Positions 40,508-50,464 are shown, counted from the stretch's first letter. The stretch is DNA of 64,000 nt from Arthrobacter sp. YN (GCF_002224285.1 NZ_CP022436.1:2108001-2172000); one strand, 5' to 3'. Program-made: numbers and translations. Notes: generated by a model not told the origin, from the letters alone.

Positions 40508-41613
40508 TGCCGCATCCCGCTTTGGCGATGGCCGTAGTTAGGCGCCGAACGCTCGTACGGGCTGCCATCGCCGTCGTTCTCGTCATCGTGCTTTCCGTTG
40601 GTGTTGTTGTCAGCGCCGTCGCTCTAGCCCTGGCAGGCGACAAGCCGGAATCGCCTGTCGGGTGTGTGTCGAGCAGCGGCGCTGTCACACAAAGCGTCCT
40701 CGAGAACAGTGGATCTCGGCCGAATGGTCAAGCCGTTGGACTCTCCGCAGGGCAGATTGCTGTGGCGCGGGGGTACATTTCCGTCGGGAAGCAACTTGGC
40801 GTTCCTCGGGAGGCGATGGTGATCGCCATTATGATGTCTCTCCAGGAGTCGACCCTCCGGATGCTCGCCAATGCGAATGTCCCTGCGTCATTTCAGTTTC
40901 CTCATGACGGGGTTGGGAGTGACCACGACTCAGTCGGTTCGGCACAGCAGCGGCCAGCGGCTGGATGGGGAACCGTTGCGGAGCTGATGGATCTTTCTTA
41001 CAACGCACGGGCGTTCTATGGAGGACCCTCTGGACCGAATCAAGGCAGCCCTCGAGGTTTGCTGGATGTGCCAGGCTGGTCTGCAATGAGCAAAGGGCAA
41101 GCAGCTCAAGCAGTCCAAGTGTCGGCGTTTCCAGAGCTCTATGCTCGATGGGAACTACAGGCGACAGCCATCGTTGACCTGCTCCAGGGTGTCACCACCG
41201 TCCCGACGTGCATCGCCGGGGAGAGCGGCCGGCCAGATCCGATCTCTTCAGAAGGGTTATCTCAAATCCGACAGGACATTTTGCGATTCACTCAGGCGGG
41301 CGTGGGCGGTGCTTATGTCTGGGGTGGAACGGCCTTCAAGGCCTGGGATTGCTCCGGTTTCGTGCAGTGGATCTATCGCCAGGTGGGCATCGAACTACCG
41401 CGTGTGGAGCAGTGGCGAGTCGGGCGAATGACTGACCGTCCTCAGATCGGAGACCTTGTCGTGCAGAATCCACAAGGTCCCTATAACTGGGGACATGTAG
41501 GGATCTACGCTGGCGACGGCATGATGTATAGCGCGCTCAACCCGTCCGCTGGGACGTTGCTACATCCGATCGATTGGAATCCGGGCAGCGCCTACTTCGA
41601 TCTGCTGCCATGA
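40507..41613 (+). CDS. NlpC/P60 (C40) peptidoglycan hydrolase of the conjugation module
   Basis: A 368-residue protein. A signal anchor (VRAAIAVVLVIVLSVGVVVSAVALALA) lies at residues about 17-43. The middle part (about 70-235) is a lysozyme-like or structural region (REAMVIAIMMSLQESTLR). The C-terminal NlpC/P60 domain holds Cys282 in KAWDCSGFVQWIY and the catalytic His in NWGHVGIYAGDG. In Gram-positive conjugation such enzymes open the cell wall for the secretion channel. Start ATG 40507 overlaps the upstream stop; an earlier in-frame start at 40459 would lie inside the previous gene. Confidence 0.88.
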   Translation: MPHPALAMAVVRRRTLVRAAIAVVLVIVLSVGVVVSAVALALAGDKPESPVGCVSSSGAVTQSVLENSGSRPNGQAVGLSAGQIAVARGYISVGKQLGVPREAMVIAIMMSLQESTLRMLANANVPASFQFPHDGVGSDHDSVGSAQQRPAAGWGTVAELMDLSYNARAFYGGPSGPNQGSPRGLLDVPGWSAMSKGQAAQAVQVSAFPELYARWELQATAIVDLLQGVTTVPTCIAGESGRPDPISSEGLSQIRQDILRFTQAGVGGAYVWGGTAFKAWDCSGFVQWIYRQVGIELPRVEQWRVGRMTDRPQIGDLVVQNPQGPYNWGHVGIYAGDGMMYSALNPSAGTLLHPIDWNPGSAYFDLLP

Positions 41614-41720
41614 ATGTCCTGGCAGATAGTTCGGATCCAGATGGATCATCCGAACATAACACGTATGCGTGGCCCGTGAACAAATCTCCTCCCGTGGCGC
41701 TCGGACAACTAGTTCGGTAA
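41610..41720 (+). pseudogene. Truncated transfer gene at the cargo boundary
   Basis: A 36-codon frame begins with an ATG overlapping the previous stop (ATGA), exactly like the other joins in this module, and ends at TAA 41718. Downstream the frame +1 continues coding-like (FGNPINAFYIGAA), suggesting a frameshifted or truncated gene and not a genuine 36-residue protein. The transfer genes stop here and resume 16 kb further on. Confidence 0.4.
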
Positions 41721-42418
41721 TCCAATCAACGCCTTCTACATCGGTGCCGCTGTGACGACCAGATGGACTACGAACGGCGGGGTGCGATTGAACTGCACCC
41801 CGGAAGACGGACCCTCGCTGTTCCTGTGCATCTGCTCATTGCACTCTCCGTCGGATATCCCTACGGTCCCGCCCGGTGGAAGATCGTCCGCTGTTCCAAT
41901 TCCAGGAAGAGGAACATATTCATTTGTACTTGGCCGCGTGACCCTGCAGCTCCAGTTTCACTGTCTGCACCATGCGTAGAGACTCATCGTGCAGACGATT
42001 TGCAGCCTTCCCAGACCGTCATCAAGTATTGATGGTGACGGTTAAGAAGTCAGTACCTCTCGACAGAAGGGCTAATAATCCAACCTCGGTCAACGGACTT
42101 GCGGACGATGTCGAGCCTGGAGACAGCGCCAAGCCATTCTAAAAAATGTTGGAAAGGTATCGCTTGACAGTGCCTTCAGCGGTAGAGAGAGCGGATCCAA
42201 TTTGGAGATTCGATTTTGCACCAGATGCAAGTGTCAGTATCTCTACCTCGCGGAGACAGCGGATTGTCATCCGCTGTCGGAGAATTGATTTGACGAACGA
42301 TCCTTCGCGGTACGCCTGGCTAAAGATTATCTAGTGCGAGACTTTGCCACTATGCGCTCGCTAACGGAGTACAACCTTGCGCCGGCACCCTAGTTCCCTT
42401 AGATCTGATGGAGAGATG
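41721..42418 (+). other. Region without a confident gene at the left edge of the cargo
   Basis: Overlapping open frames at 41752-41979 and 41763-42032 may be leftovers of the truncated transfer gene. A 62-codon frame at 42146-42334 has no ribosome site and no recognisable domain. I see no repeat or recombinase marking the junction. Confidence 0.4.
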
Positions 42419-45400
42419 ATGGTTGTGCAGGACAGAGCCAACCTTGACGACCGGCAGCAGCAACTGTACGACGCCTTGGATGAGCGAAGCCCGGCTCTCG
42501 CCGGGACATATAGAGCGGCCATCCGAATGCTCGGGACCCCGGCGGTGGCAGGCGAGGAACGTGCTCGTGTTTCGCTTATCGGAAATGCGATGCGAGAGGT
42601 CATGAACGCCCTGCCTTCAGTCATTGGCGAGACCACAGGCCGCCTGAAGGGTAGGTCCGCGTCAGCCCTCGCCCGCGAGCTTTCTGATGCTCTGGCGCTG
42701 TCGTCTGACCTCGACCTTCGGCAGGACCTAGACTACATCCCCGTGCCTAGAGCAGTAGCGATTGCTATTGATCAGGTAGTACAAACGGTGGTTCTGGAGA
42801 CCAAGCAGGTCCGCGACGATGCCGCCGCTCTCCTCGCCGAGGGTAGCAGCAGCGATCATCCAGCGGTCGGGCAATGGATTGAGGCCCGTGAGTTCTTCGT
42901 TCGGTGGACCCATCTGGAGCGTCCACCCAGGGATAACGGTCATGTGCCAACCGACGTTGAGATTCTGCGGAATATCCGTGTTGTCGAAGACCTGGTTGCC
43001 GTTAGGACTGCAGGCTTCTTCGACACTCGTCGGCTACTCGACGAGTTGTTGGCTGAGATCAATCGCGCGGATAAGCCTCCGACTTCTGAACAAGTTCAGT
43101 ATGCCTTGCGCCAGATCCCAACTCTCCAGCTTCGTCGGGTCTTCTTCGAGGGGAACAACAGCCCACTTTGGCTGCAACCATTGGCTGCCGCAGGTGTCTT
43201 CAGCACTCCGCCCGAACCTACCCCGGGGGACGACGGCTACACTCGTGAGCCGTATTGGCCCGAAATCGAATTCTTGACTCGTATGGCCGGCCTCGTACCA
43301 GACCAAGTGGTTGGCGTTTTTCTTGCTCTTCGGAGCACTAGCAATTCGTGGGTGCGTCGAGCGGTGTTCGATATTGGGGCCAGGATCCCTGCAGAGCATG
43401 CCGCACGTCTGGTGCCAATGATATTGGAGTGGGGCGTGGATGGGCTAGGTTGGAGGACTGACCCACGTTCACAAGGCGCTTTGACCAAAAACCTGCTTGA
43501 CAACGGGGAAACCAAAGCAGGACTAAAACTTGCCAACCTACTCTTTCGTCCCCGGGCCGAAGGCCAGCAGGGCAAAGTTGAGGTTGCGTTCGAGGACTAC
43601 TGGTACGCCGAGGAACTGCCTAAGGTCGCCCAATCGCTGGGTGAAATCGGTCTCCGCACGATTACGCCCTGGCTTGAAGACTGCCTACGGCTTAATGAAA
43701 GCGTCACTGAAGATTTTGATGTGAGCTACCTGAGACGAGCCGTCATTGGCCGTAAGGATCACTCGCTACCGAGCGTTGAGCATGCCCTCATCGATACTGT
43801 TCGTGATCTGGCGACAGCAAGCATCCGAAGGGCTCCCGATAGGACCATCTCGATGCTTTCACGAACACCAATTCTGCTACTTCGTCGGATTGTTCTGTTC
43901 GCCACCGCGGAAGCTCTCCTGCTTTTACACGCGGAGCGTGGGGACACCGTGGCCATCATCTCTGCAGGTAAGGACCTCATCTCTGACCCTCTGTCAAGCC
44001 AGGAAACATGTTGGCTTGAATTGGCTCACTTGATCAAGGCCGTCGCCGACATCGCACCGGATGAACTCGCGGAGTTGGCTCTACTTATCGGAGCCGTTCC
44101 GCGTGTCTCAACAACTGCGGTGGGGAGATATCCACGTAGGGAAGATGATGTGCAGACGTCTCCTGATGAGCGGTCGTCAGAACCACGGGAGAGATGGCAG
44201 CACCGGCTTCTTGCGGCGATCGGGGTACCGTCCCTCCCGCCCGAACTGCAGCAGCGGTTGTCAGAGTTGGATGCGGAACACGGTGTCATCGAGTCGCCCC
44301 TGGCACCTGATCTGAGCTCAGGATCGTGGCGTGGGCCGACCAGCCCGAGTTCCCAAACTGAGTTGTCCGCGATGGACCCTCGGGAGCTGGTCGCACACCT
44401 TGAATCCTGGCGGATAGGCGACGATTGGCGAGGACCAACGCACGAAGGCCAAGGACGCGAACTCACCACTCTTGTGTCCACAAACCCGTTTGCCCTCGCT
44501 GGCATGTCAGATCTCGTCGAACGACTACGACCGACATATCTTCGGGCAGTATTAACCGGGTGGGAAGCCGCGATCAAGGCGGGTTTCCACCCCGAATGGA
44601 GTCAGCTCCTGGACGTCACGCATGCTGTGCTCGATCGTGCCAAACCTTCAGTGTTCGCTCCCGAAGGGCATGACTTTGAGGACGATCGGGACTATGGACA
44701 TGCAAAACATGCGGCGATAGGCCTCCTGGAGGAAGTGACTAAGAAGCGAAGCAACCTCTCCGTCCCCAATTTAGTCTTGGAGCAGGTGGGTGCAGTGCTG
44801 ATCGCAGCCGCAGAGGACGATGGAGCCTGGAGTGAGTATGCCAGCCGTCTTCCGAGTAACCCTGCGGATCCCTTTGCAATATCGCTGACCTCCCGATGGC
44901 CGGTCTCAGTCAGGGGTCTCGTCAACCTCCTAAGCCACGGGCCTGATTCTTCGTGGTTCCACGGGGCCCTGGTTGCGCTTGAGCGCGAACTTGGGCGCCC
45001 AGATCGGCACGGAGCAATCCATGCAGTTGTCGGTGAAAGCCTGGTAAAACTGCATAGCCACGCTCCCGATTGGCTGACGGCCAATCTCGCAAGGCTGTTT
45101 GGCGGCGACGAGGGAATCTCCACGTGTCAGCAGGTGGCCCTCACGACGGCACTAGCGGCACATCATTCCCACAAGGCTACGTTTGAGCTTCTCCGTGAGC
45201 CGCTGTCTGCTGCGCTTCGTCTAGAAGAACCGATCGCGGTTGGGTGGAAAGGGCGGTCCGAACCCCTTGAACTGATAGGTCAGTGGATTGTCGAGTCGTT
45301 TGTATGGGGCGATATCGACATCAACGACACATTGCTACGCGATTTCTTCGAGTTGGTCCCGCCGGCAACCAGAGGGGCGGCGGTCGCCAATATCGCATGG

Positions 45401-45901
45401 CAGTTTGTGGCGATGAAGTCGGTTGACGTGCGCAATGCGCAACGATTGGGCGAACTTTGGGATGAGCGCGTCGCGAATGTTCGCGCAAATCCGGAGGAAA
45501 GGGCTGAACTCGGCGACTTCTACTGGTTCGTAAAGTGTAGAGAGTACCCAGTCGAATGGTGGTTGCCACGGTTAGTCGAAGCAGCTGAACTTCATGGCCG
45601 CCTCAACAGTCATGGGATGATCGGCGAAGTTTTGGCCCAAGCCGCGCCGGTGAATCCTCGCACGTCGCTCGACGCGCTCCGACTACTACTGCCGGAGGGG
45701 GTTGACGCAGAGGCAAGGAGCTACGATCTCACGGAGTATGCAGCCCCGGCCGTAATAGCAGCGGGTTTCGCGTCAGACGATGAGCAACTCAGAACAGATT
45801 CGCGGCAGCTGATGCATGCATTGGGCGCCCGCGGATACCTGGATCTTGAGCAACGAGTGCTGGAAATCGTTGAAACCCCGGGAAAGCCTCAGGAAAAGTA
45901 G
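42419..45901 (+). CDS. Large helical protein of unknown function in defense cargo
   Basis: A protein of about 1161 residues from ATG 42419 (GGAG five bases upstream; ATG 42416 adjacent). No P-loop, nuclease or membrane motif is visible. The sequence is almost wholly helical with Leu- and Ala-rich repeating segments (for example IGEIGLRTITPWLEDCL-like, RSTSNSWVRRAVFDIGARI, LLRRIVLFATAEALLLLHAERGD), suggestive of HEAT-like repeats, and a more polar linker near residues 570-650 (ERSSEPRERWQ...SSGSWRGPTSPSSQTE). It lies in cargo with QatABCD and DUF4297-HerA, so an antiphage role is suspected from company only. A weak hairpin follows. Confidence 0.75.
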   Translation: MVVQDRANLDDRQQQLYDALDERSPALAGTYRAAIRMLGTPAVAGEERARVSLIGNAMREVMNALPSVIGETTGRLKGRSASALARELSDALALSSDLDLRQDLDYIPVPRAVAIAIDQVVQTVVLETKQVRDDAAALLAEGSSSDHPAVGQWIEAREFFVRWTHLERPPRDNGHVPTDVEILRNIRVVEDLVAVRTAGFFDTRRLLDELLAEINRADKPPTSEQVQYALRQIPTLQLRRVFFEGNNSPLWLQPLAAAGVFSTPPEPTPGDDGYTREPYWPEIEFLTRMAGLVPDQVVGVFLALRSTSNSWVRRAVFDIGARIPAEHAARLVPMILEWGVDGLGWRTDPRSQGALTKNLLDNGETKAGLKLANLLFRPRAEGQQGKVEVAFEDYWYAEELPKVAQSLGEIGLRTITPWLEDCLRLNESVTEDFDVSYLRRAVIGRKDHSLPSVEHALIDTVRDLATASIRRAPDRTISMLSRTPILLLRRIVLFATAEALLLLHAERGDTVAIISAGKDLISDPLSSQETCWLELAHLIKAVADIAPDELAELALLIGAVPRVSTTAVGRYPRREDDVQTSPDERSSEPRERWQHRLLAAIGVPSLPPELQQRLSELDAEHGVIESPLAPDLSSGSWRGPTSPSSQTELSAMDPRELVAHLESWRIGDDWRGPTHEGQGRELTTLVSTNPFALAGMSDLVERLRPTYLRAVLTGWEAAIKAGFHPEWSQLLDVTHAVLDRAKPSVFAPEGHDFEDDRDYGHAKHAAIGLLEEVTKKRSNLSVPNLVLEQVGAVLIAAAEDDGAWSEYASRLPSNPADPFAISLTSRWPVSVRGLVNLLSHGPDSSWFHGALVALERELGRPDRHGAIHAVVGESLVKLHSHAPDWLTANLARLFGGDEGISTCQQVALTTALAAHHSHKATFELLREPLSAALRLEEPIAVGWKGRSEPLELIGQWIVESFVWGDIDINDTLLRDFFELVPPATRGAAVANIAWQFVAMKSVDVRNAQRLGELWDERVANVRANPEERAELGDFYWFVKCREYPVEWWLPRLVEAAELHGRLNSHGMIGEVLAQAAPVNPRTSLDALRLLLPEGVDAEARSYDLTEYAAPAVIAAGFASDDEQLRTDSRQLMHALGARGYLDLEQRVLEIVETPGKPQEK

Positions 45902-45933
45902 TCGGAAAACTCCCTACGCCCATGCTTGCCAAC

Positions 45934-45954
45934 GTTGGCATGCCGGCTGCCAAC
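45934..45954 (+). terminator. Weak hairpin after the large helical-protein gene
   Basis: Seven-base arms GTTGGCA and TGCCAAC with a seven-base loop, 33 bases after the stop. No U tract. The rest of 45902-46186 shows nothing recognisable. Confidence 0.35.
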
Positions 45955-46186
45955 ACATCCACGGTGGCACTAGTTTAGTGGCGGGGTCCGCTCAGACGAG
46001 GCACGAGGCCAGCAATTCCGGTCGGCCTAAACTACAAACCGGACCGATCGACCTAGCCTGGCACAGCCAAGTGCAACGGCCACAGCCTAGGCACGGGATA
46101 GTGTTCGTTGCCTGAGCCCATGATCGCTGCCCTCGCAGAATCCGTTACGATGCGACAACGCATACTCGTTCGAGAGAAGGAATCTA

Positions 46187-46891
46187 GTGGCAGCCAGTCG
46201 TCCTGTCGTGTTTGGGATCTATAGCTTTCCGTCTGAAACTAAGGCGAAGGAAGAGTGCAAGCGGATTCGCGACAAGTACATTCCAGACGGTCGCTTGACT
46301 GACCCCGCGGATGACGTCTTTTTCCGAGCCTTGGTCGATGAACACCGTCATCGGGAAGAGAAAGTAGGTGCAGGAATCGAGTATTTTCAAGTCCGCCTAA
46401 ACGGTTCCTTGAGGGCCAGGACGGGCAACTACGGCGTCTGGATCAAGCAGTATGGAGTAGACGACCTGATCGATTTTGGCTATGGCGGAGTCATAAGCCG
46501 ACTCGCTAATGCAGGAGGTGCTCGCCAAGAACATGCTCGGATAGACCGGGCCCTGCGACTTGCGATCCGTCCAATAACGGACGAGTTCTTGTCGACATGG
46601 CGTGAATCGGGCCGGCCGCTCGTATCTTGTCTCAGCGGTGAGACGATGCGCTCAGGCGACGCCATCGACGTCGTTCATGACGTGCCGCGCTGGGGCGAAC
46701 TTGTGCGTGGGTTTATCGCCAGATTCGCCGAGCTCTCCGCCATCGAAACACGGCGACTCGATCAGTCGTTAGGGGAGATAATCGTGAGTGATGAGATTCG
46801 GTCGTCCTGGATTCAGTACCACCGGGATCATGCTGTTCTGGGTCTGTCCACTCCACAAGAGAATGCTGCCAGGTCGAGAGAATTAGCTTGA
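46187..46891 (+). CDS. DCL/DUF3223-family protein
   Basis: A 234-residue protein. The N-terminal 95 residues follow the DUF3223/DCL pattern: a PSETKAKEECKRIRDKY helix, then DVFFRALVDEHRHREEKVGAGIEYFQVRLN and a final strand FGYGGVIS. The C-terminal part is helical and ends SWIQYHRDHAVLGLSTPQENAA, as in bacterial stand-alone members. The molecular function of the family is not established. The plant DCL proteins act in chloroplast rRNA maturation, so nucleic-acid binding is a fair guess. The start codon is probably GTG at 46187, with GAGAAGGA upstream. It could pair with the large protein before it. Confidence 0.7.
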   Translation: MAASRPVVFGIYSFPSETKAKEECKRIRDKYIPDGRLTDPADDVFFRALVDEHRHREEKVGAGIEYFQVRLNGSLRARTGNYGVWIKQYGVDDLIDFGYGGVISRLANAGGARQEHARIDRALRLAIRPITDEFLSTWRESGRPLVSCLSGETMRSGDAIDVVHDVPRWGELVRGFIARFAELSAIETRRLDQSLGEIIVSDEIRSSWIQYHRDHAVLGLSTPQENAARSRELA

Positions 46892-46990
46892 ACCAGAGCA
46901 TGGCAGCTTGGATACTGAATGCGGAACTTACGTCGCTCCGAGACGGCTGGTGCTGCCACTTTGGGCGGTGCCAGCCGTAGTTGGGAAGGC

Positions 46991-47359
46991 TTACCACGGG
47001 GGATGATGGGTATCGGGATCGCTACTACGAGGCTGCCCCCAACAATCCGCCAGGCACTCCATGAAGTCATAGCGGGCAAAGCCGTATAACTGCTGCCGTA
47101 AGTAGAGGTCCGGCTCTAGATCCGCCTTCTCGATGGCGGCGGAATACTGTTCCTGGCACCCGCTGCGGCATTCTCGGCCCGGTGGCCATGGTTCAGGCGG
47201 TGCAAGCTCAGGTGGGAGTTTGTCGAACCAATCCTCGCGATCGAAAAAGTCCCTCAAAGGATCTCCGGGGAATCTCGCGAGAAACGGGCCGACTAGGAGG
47301 CGGAGGTTCTTGCGACTCTTTCCGAGGCGCTGCCGTTCATGTTCGAATCGCGCAGGCAA
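46991..47359 (-). CDS. Hypothetical protein
   Basis: A 122-codon minus-strand frame with acidic and aromatic segments (PLRDFFDREDWFDKLP, LYGFARYDFMECLADCWG) and four cysteines in a spacing that could bind metal. Its 5' end overlaps the decayed small gene at 47349, so the start may have been altered by the junction. No family recognised. A competing plus-strand frame (47133-47408) is Arg/Ser-rich low-quality sequence. Confidence 0.45.
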   Translation of the reverse strand: MPARFEHERQRLGKSRKNLRLLVGPFLARFPGDPLRDFFDREDWFDKLPPELAPPEPWPPGRECRSGCQEQYSAAIEKADLEPDLYLRQQLYGFARYDFMECLADCWGQPRSSDPDTHHPPW

Positions 47360-47576
47360 GGCCTACGCCGAGCTGATGCGTCGAATCGATGCCGGTCAAC
47401 CCGTCTAAGCACGAGTCAAAGCAACCGCAGGATGTAACGGCAAGGTGGTGACAGTTCGTAGCTTGGTGAAGCCGCAGATTGTGGATGACTACGTGGCCAC
47501 CGTCATGCAGATCGCAGACCGGCTAGCGATAAGCAATTCTGAGTCGAATGGCAAGCCTCGGAGTGAGGATTCCTGA
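47349..47576 (+). pseudogene. Remnant of the small gene family found intact at 53412
   Basis: Reads RAGKAYAELMRRIDAGQPV, a TAA at 47406, then in the same frame NGKVVTVRSLVKPQIVDDYVATVM to a TGA at 47574. This matches the C-terminal half of the intact protein at 53412-53816 (RAGKAYAALMRNMG, VLTVRSIVKPNIDVDHFVDVLM). The N-terminal half is missing. It stands 202 bases upstream of qatA, as the intact copy stands 246 bases upstream of the DUF4297 gene. The remaining 47577-47777 shows no gene. Confidence 0.75.
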
Positions 47577-47777
47577 ACGAGCTAACCATCGGGTAGATGC
47601 CCCACTCGGCGCGGCTCGTTCCCTCAGTGTCCTAGTGGTGATGCATGATTAAGTCGTGTGTCGCTGAGAACATTGACGGCAAGGTCGCCCTGGCTAATAG
47701 TCTAGGGTAGCATTCAACGGAATTTAAGTATTGGGGGATTCTGGCAGGCTGCAATAGCTTATTCAGAAATACTGTTT

Positions 47778-49628
47778 ATGGCACAAACTGAAAATCAAAT
47801 CTTGCCTCTGTGGTCGGACGAACCTGCATCCACAGATCTACTATCGTTTCAAGCAATCGCGGAAACTGTCGCCGACGCCATTTTCGACGACGGACTCAAT
47901 CCTATCGCCTTGGGTATTTCTGGATCATGGGGTAGTGGTAAGACTACGGTCCTTAATCTTGTCGAAAAACGGCTGAGTGGCTGGACGGACGATGACCAGA
48001 AGATCATTGTTGTTCGCGCAGACCCGTGGCGTTATGACCCGGCCGTGGGTCCCAAGGAAAGTCTGATTACAGAGGTCCTAGGGGCGCTGGCTGAGGAGTG
48101 TCGCACGGACGATCCTGTGAACGATGCCGCCAGCAACACTCTCAAGAAACTAGCGAAACGCGTAAATTGGTCTAAGGCGATCAAGATGGCGGCTCGTACT
48201 GGTATTACGATGCAACTCCCAAGCCTTGATGACATTTTCGACTTGGTAAGCGATGACAAGGAGTCATTGGAAGGCGAGAAGGGTCTTGCTGCATTCCGGA
48301 AAGAGTTTTCGGATTTTCTAGGAAGCCCAGCCCTTGCGCATGTCGAGCAGGTCGTCGTCCTCGTTGACGACCTTGATCGATGTCTTCCGGAAACGGTTGT
48401 TGAAACCCTTGAGGCGATTCGATTGTTCTTGTCTGTAGATGGGATGTCTTTCGTCATCGCGGCCGACGAGGAGCGCGTAGCGGAAGCAATTCAGCAGAAG
48501 CTCCAGACTCCGAAGGCTGCAACGGAGGAAGAGAGCGTTGCGAGTCTGTACCTCCATAAGATCGTTCAGACCACGATCCCTCTCCCGGCCCTAAGCAACT
48601 TCGATACTAAGGCGTATCTTTTCTTATTGCTTGCCAAATCAAAGCTTGGCGACGTTGCGTACGCCCAGCTGGTCATTTCCTGCAACGAGCTCCGTTTCGG
48701 GGCTGGAAGTCTAGATGATCTTGCTATGCCCGAAGGATCTGATCTCGCTCTCGAAGCCGCAACGGCCTCCCGACTAACCCCGGTCCTTTACGAGAGGTTT
48801 AAAGGCAACCCGCGCCGTATTAAGCGTTTCATGAATGACCTATATGTGCGTCAGGCCGTTGCTTCTCGTCGGGGAATCAGTCTCGCCTCCGATGCTATTG
48901 CTAAGTTAATGGTGCTTGAGCGGTTGTTTGAAAGTGACTTCATGACGGTTCTTGATTGGCTGGCTAGCGGCAATCTGAGGCCTCAGTTAATGGCTTTGGA
49001 CAAGATCACAGCATCCGACGAGCCTGCCCCGATCGCCAAGGTCGTTGATGGCAAGAGGCCTAAACTCAACGTCAAGACGGAGCTGCCTCCGCAAGAAGAC
49101 TCATTAGGTGGGTTCTCGGCGACTATGGTTCGGTGGGCTAAGCTGCCTCCAGAGCTCGACGCTGGCGAGGTTTCTGGCTACCTCACTCTTGCCGCTGCAT
49201 TCAAGGGGCGCCAACTAATTGACGAGTCGCTGCCCCAGCAATTGCGTGACATCGCGGCAGCTCTAACGTCTGGTTCTCAACTCGAGAGGACATCCGTTAA
49301 TGATGCCGAGCTCGCGGCATTGGCCCGGGGTGATGTCGATACACTCATCCAGTACTTGGGCAGGAAGATGCAGGACGACCCGGCTGTTCAGCTTGGGGCG
49401 GTCAACGGCATTTTGACTCTTTGCAGTACCCACGAAGACCTAGTTGAGGTTGCCACGCGCGCCTTGCTGAAATTGCCAGCGCAAGAAGTTAGCTTGCCGA
49501 CAGTGCTGCTGTTCAATTCTGGAGGAGCTGCGCAGTTTGTTGAAGTTCTCGGAGCTTGGAAGGCGGGAACTGAAAATAAGCCGGTCATCAAGGCCTTGGA
49601 TTCAGTTCTGGACGCGGGAGCCAAGTAG
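47778..49628 (+). CDS. qatA: QatA, KAP-family P-loop NTPase of the Qat antiphage system
   Basis: A 616-residue ATPase of the KAP family: Walker A GSWGSGKT (residues 49-56), Walker B VVVLVDDLDRC (near 192) and the sensor-side segment FVIAADEERVAEAI. Conserved KGNPRRIKRFMNDLY lies at about 340. There are no obvious transmembrane helices between the Walker motifs, unlike some KAP proteins. QatA, QatB, QatC and QatD together were shown to protect against phages in heterologous hosts, though the mechanism is unresolved. It is followed two bases later by qatB. Confidence 0.92.
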   Translation: MAQTENQILPLWSDEPASTDLLSFQAIAETVADAIFDDGLNPIALGISGSWGSGKTTVLNLVEKRLSGWTDDDQKIIVVRADPWRYDPAVGPKESLITEVLGALAEECRTDDPVNDAASNTLKKLAKRVNWSKAIKMAARTGITMQLPSLDDIFDLVSDDKESLEGEKGLAAFRKEFSDFLGSPALAHVEQVVVLVDDLDRCLPETVVETLEAIRLFLSVDGMSFVIAADEERVAEAIQQKLQTPKAATEEESVASLYLHKIVQTTIPLPALSNFDTKAYLFLLLAKSKLGDVAYAQLVISCNELRFGAGSLDDLAMPEGSDLALEAATASRLTPVLYERFKGNPRRIKRFMNDLYVRQAVASRRGISLASDAIAKLMVLERLFESDFMTVLDWLASGNLRPQLMALDKITASDEPAPIAKVVDGKRPKLNVKTELPPQEDSLGGFSATMVRWAKLPPELDAGEVSGYLTLAAAFKGRQLIDESLPQQLRDIAAALTSGSQLERTSVNDAELAALARGDVDTLIQYLGRKMQDDPAVQLGAVNGILTLCSTHEDLVEVATRALLKLPAQEVSLPTVLLFNSGGAAQFVEVLGAWKAGTENKPVIKALDSVLDAGAK

Positions 49629-49630
49629 AT

Positions 49631-50464
49631 ATGGGTACAAGTGGCTCATTCAAGGGTAGTGGCGGCGCCGACGCAGGTAGCTTAAGGGATTCGATTTCGA
49701 GCTGGCTTGATGATGCGCCCGCTGCAGTCGGATCGCAGGAACCAAATCGGGCGAACCCGGATGTGCAGTCTCCCGGTGAGCAAGGGAATGTTCACCCTGC
49801 TCATGCAGGGTTGGACCCGGCAAGTCTGGCCCCGATGATCCGGCTGTGGCGCCGAGCCGGGGGTGGAGACGGTCCTGGAAGTGGTGGTGGCGGAGGTGGT
49901 GGCGTCGGCACGAAGGGTGGACGATCGTCAGGTGGCCCCAAGCGGACCGTTGGTCGTGTTGCAGGTCCGGCAGGTCGAGCAAGTTCCATTGCCCGAGCCT
50001 ATGCGACTGGCGATAGGGCAACTCTCGAGCGCTCAGGTCTTAACTACGACGAGCTTCGTGCGCTGAACGATCCGCTGGAAGTGGGCAAACGAATTGCGGA
50101 TGCCGCCTTCGAGACACAGCCCGACGGCTCCATAGAAGACAGCGAAGCCCGAATAATCGTCTCGGAACTCGTTGCTTGGATGATGGACGTACCCGAGGAC
50201 ACCCCCCGTCAACCCGACGAGATTGTTCGACACACAATCGAACAGATGATTATCCAAGGAACGATCAACGAGGTTGGCTCAACAATCCGTGGGGAGAAAG
50301 ACAGGGCCAAGCGTCGCGCTGTTGAGGCGGAGATTCGGAGTGCTGCCGCTGTCATGGCTAGCCAAGCCACCCTTAGTGCTTCAGGCGCGAGCGCCGCGGA
50401 AATATCAGCTGCTATTGAGAGCAACGTTACGCTGCTTAGCAGTTTTTATACGGACACGAAATGA
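49631..50464 (+). CDS. qatB: QatB, Qat antiphage system component
   Basis: A 277-residue protein with the typical QatB layout. A glycine/serine-rich N-terminus beginning MGTSGSFKGSGG is followed by a low-complexity GGGGGGG stretch near residues 83-91, then a helical C-terminal half (ARAYATGDRATLERSGLNYDELRAL, IIVSELVAWMMDVPEDT). The invariant G-S/T-S-x-S-like N-terminus may be a substrate of QatC, whose QueC fold can modify protein termini in related systems; this is inference. The stop overlaps the qatC ATG by four bases. Confidence 0.88.
   Translation: MGTSGSFKGSGGADAGSLRDSISSWLDDAPAAVGSQEPNRANPDVQSPGEQGNVHPAHAGLDPASLAPMIRLWRRAGGGDGPGSGGGGGGGVGTKGGRSSGGPKRTVGRVAGPAGRASSIARAYATGDRATLERSGLNYDELRALNDPLEVGKRIADAAFETQPDGSIEDSEARIIVSELVAWMMDVPEDTPRQPDEIVRHTIEQMIIQGTINEVGSTIRGEKDRAKRRAVEAEIRSAAAVMASQATLSASGASAAEISAAIESNVTLLSSFYTDTK

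Noticed and set aside
47133..47408. Plus-strand frame rich in Arg and Ser upstream of qatA
   Set aside because: Its only meaningful part is the last 20 codons, which belong to the decayed small gene at 47349.
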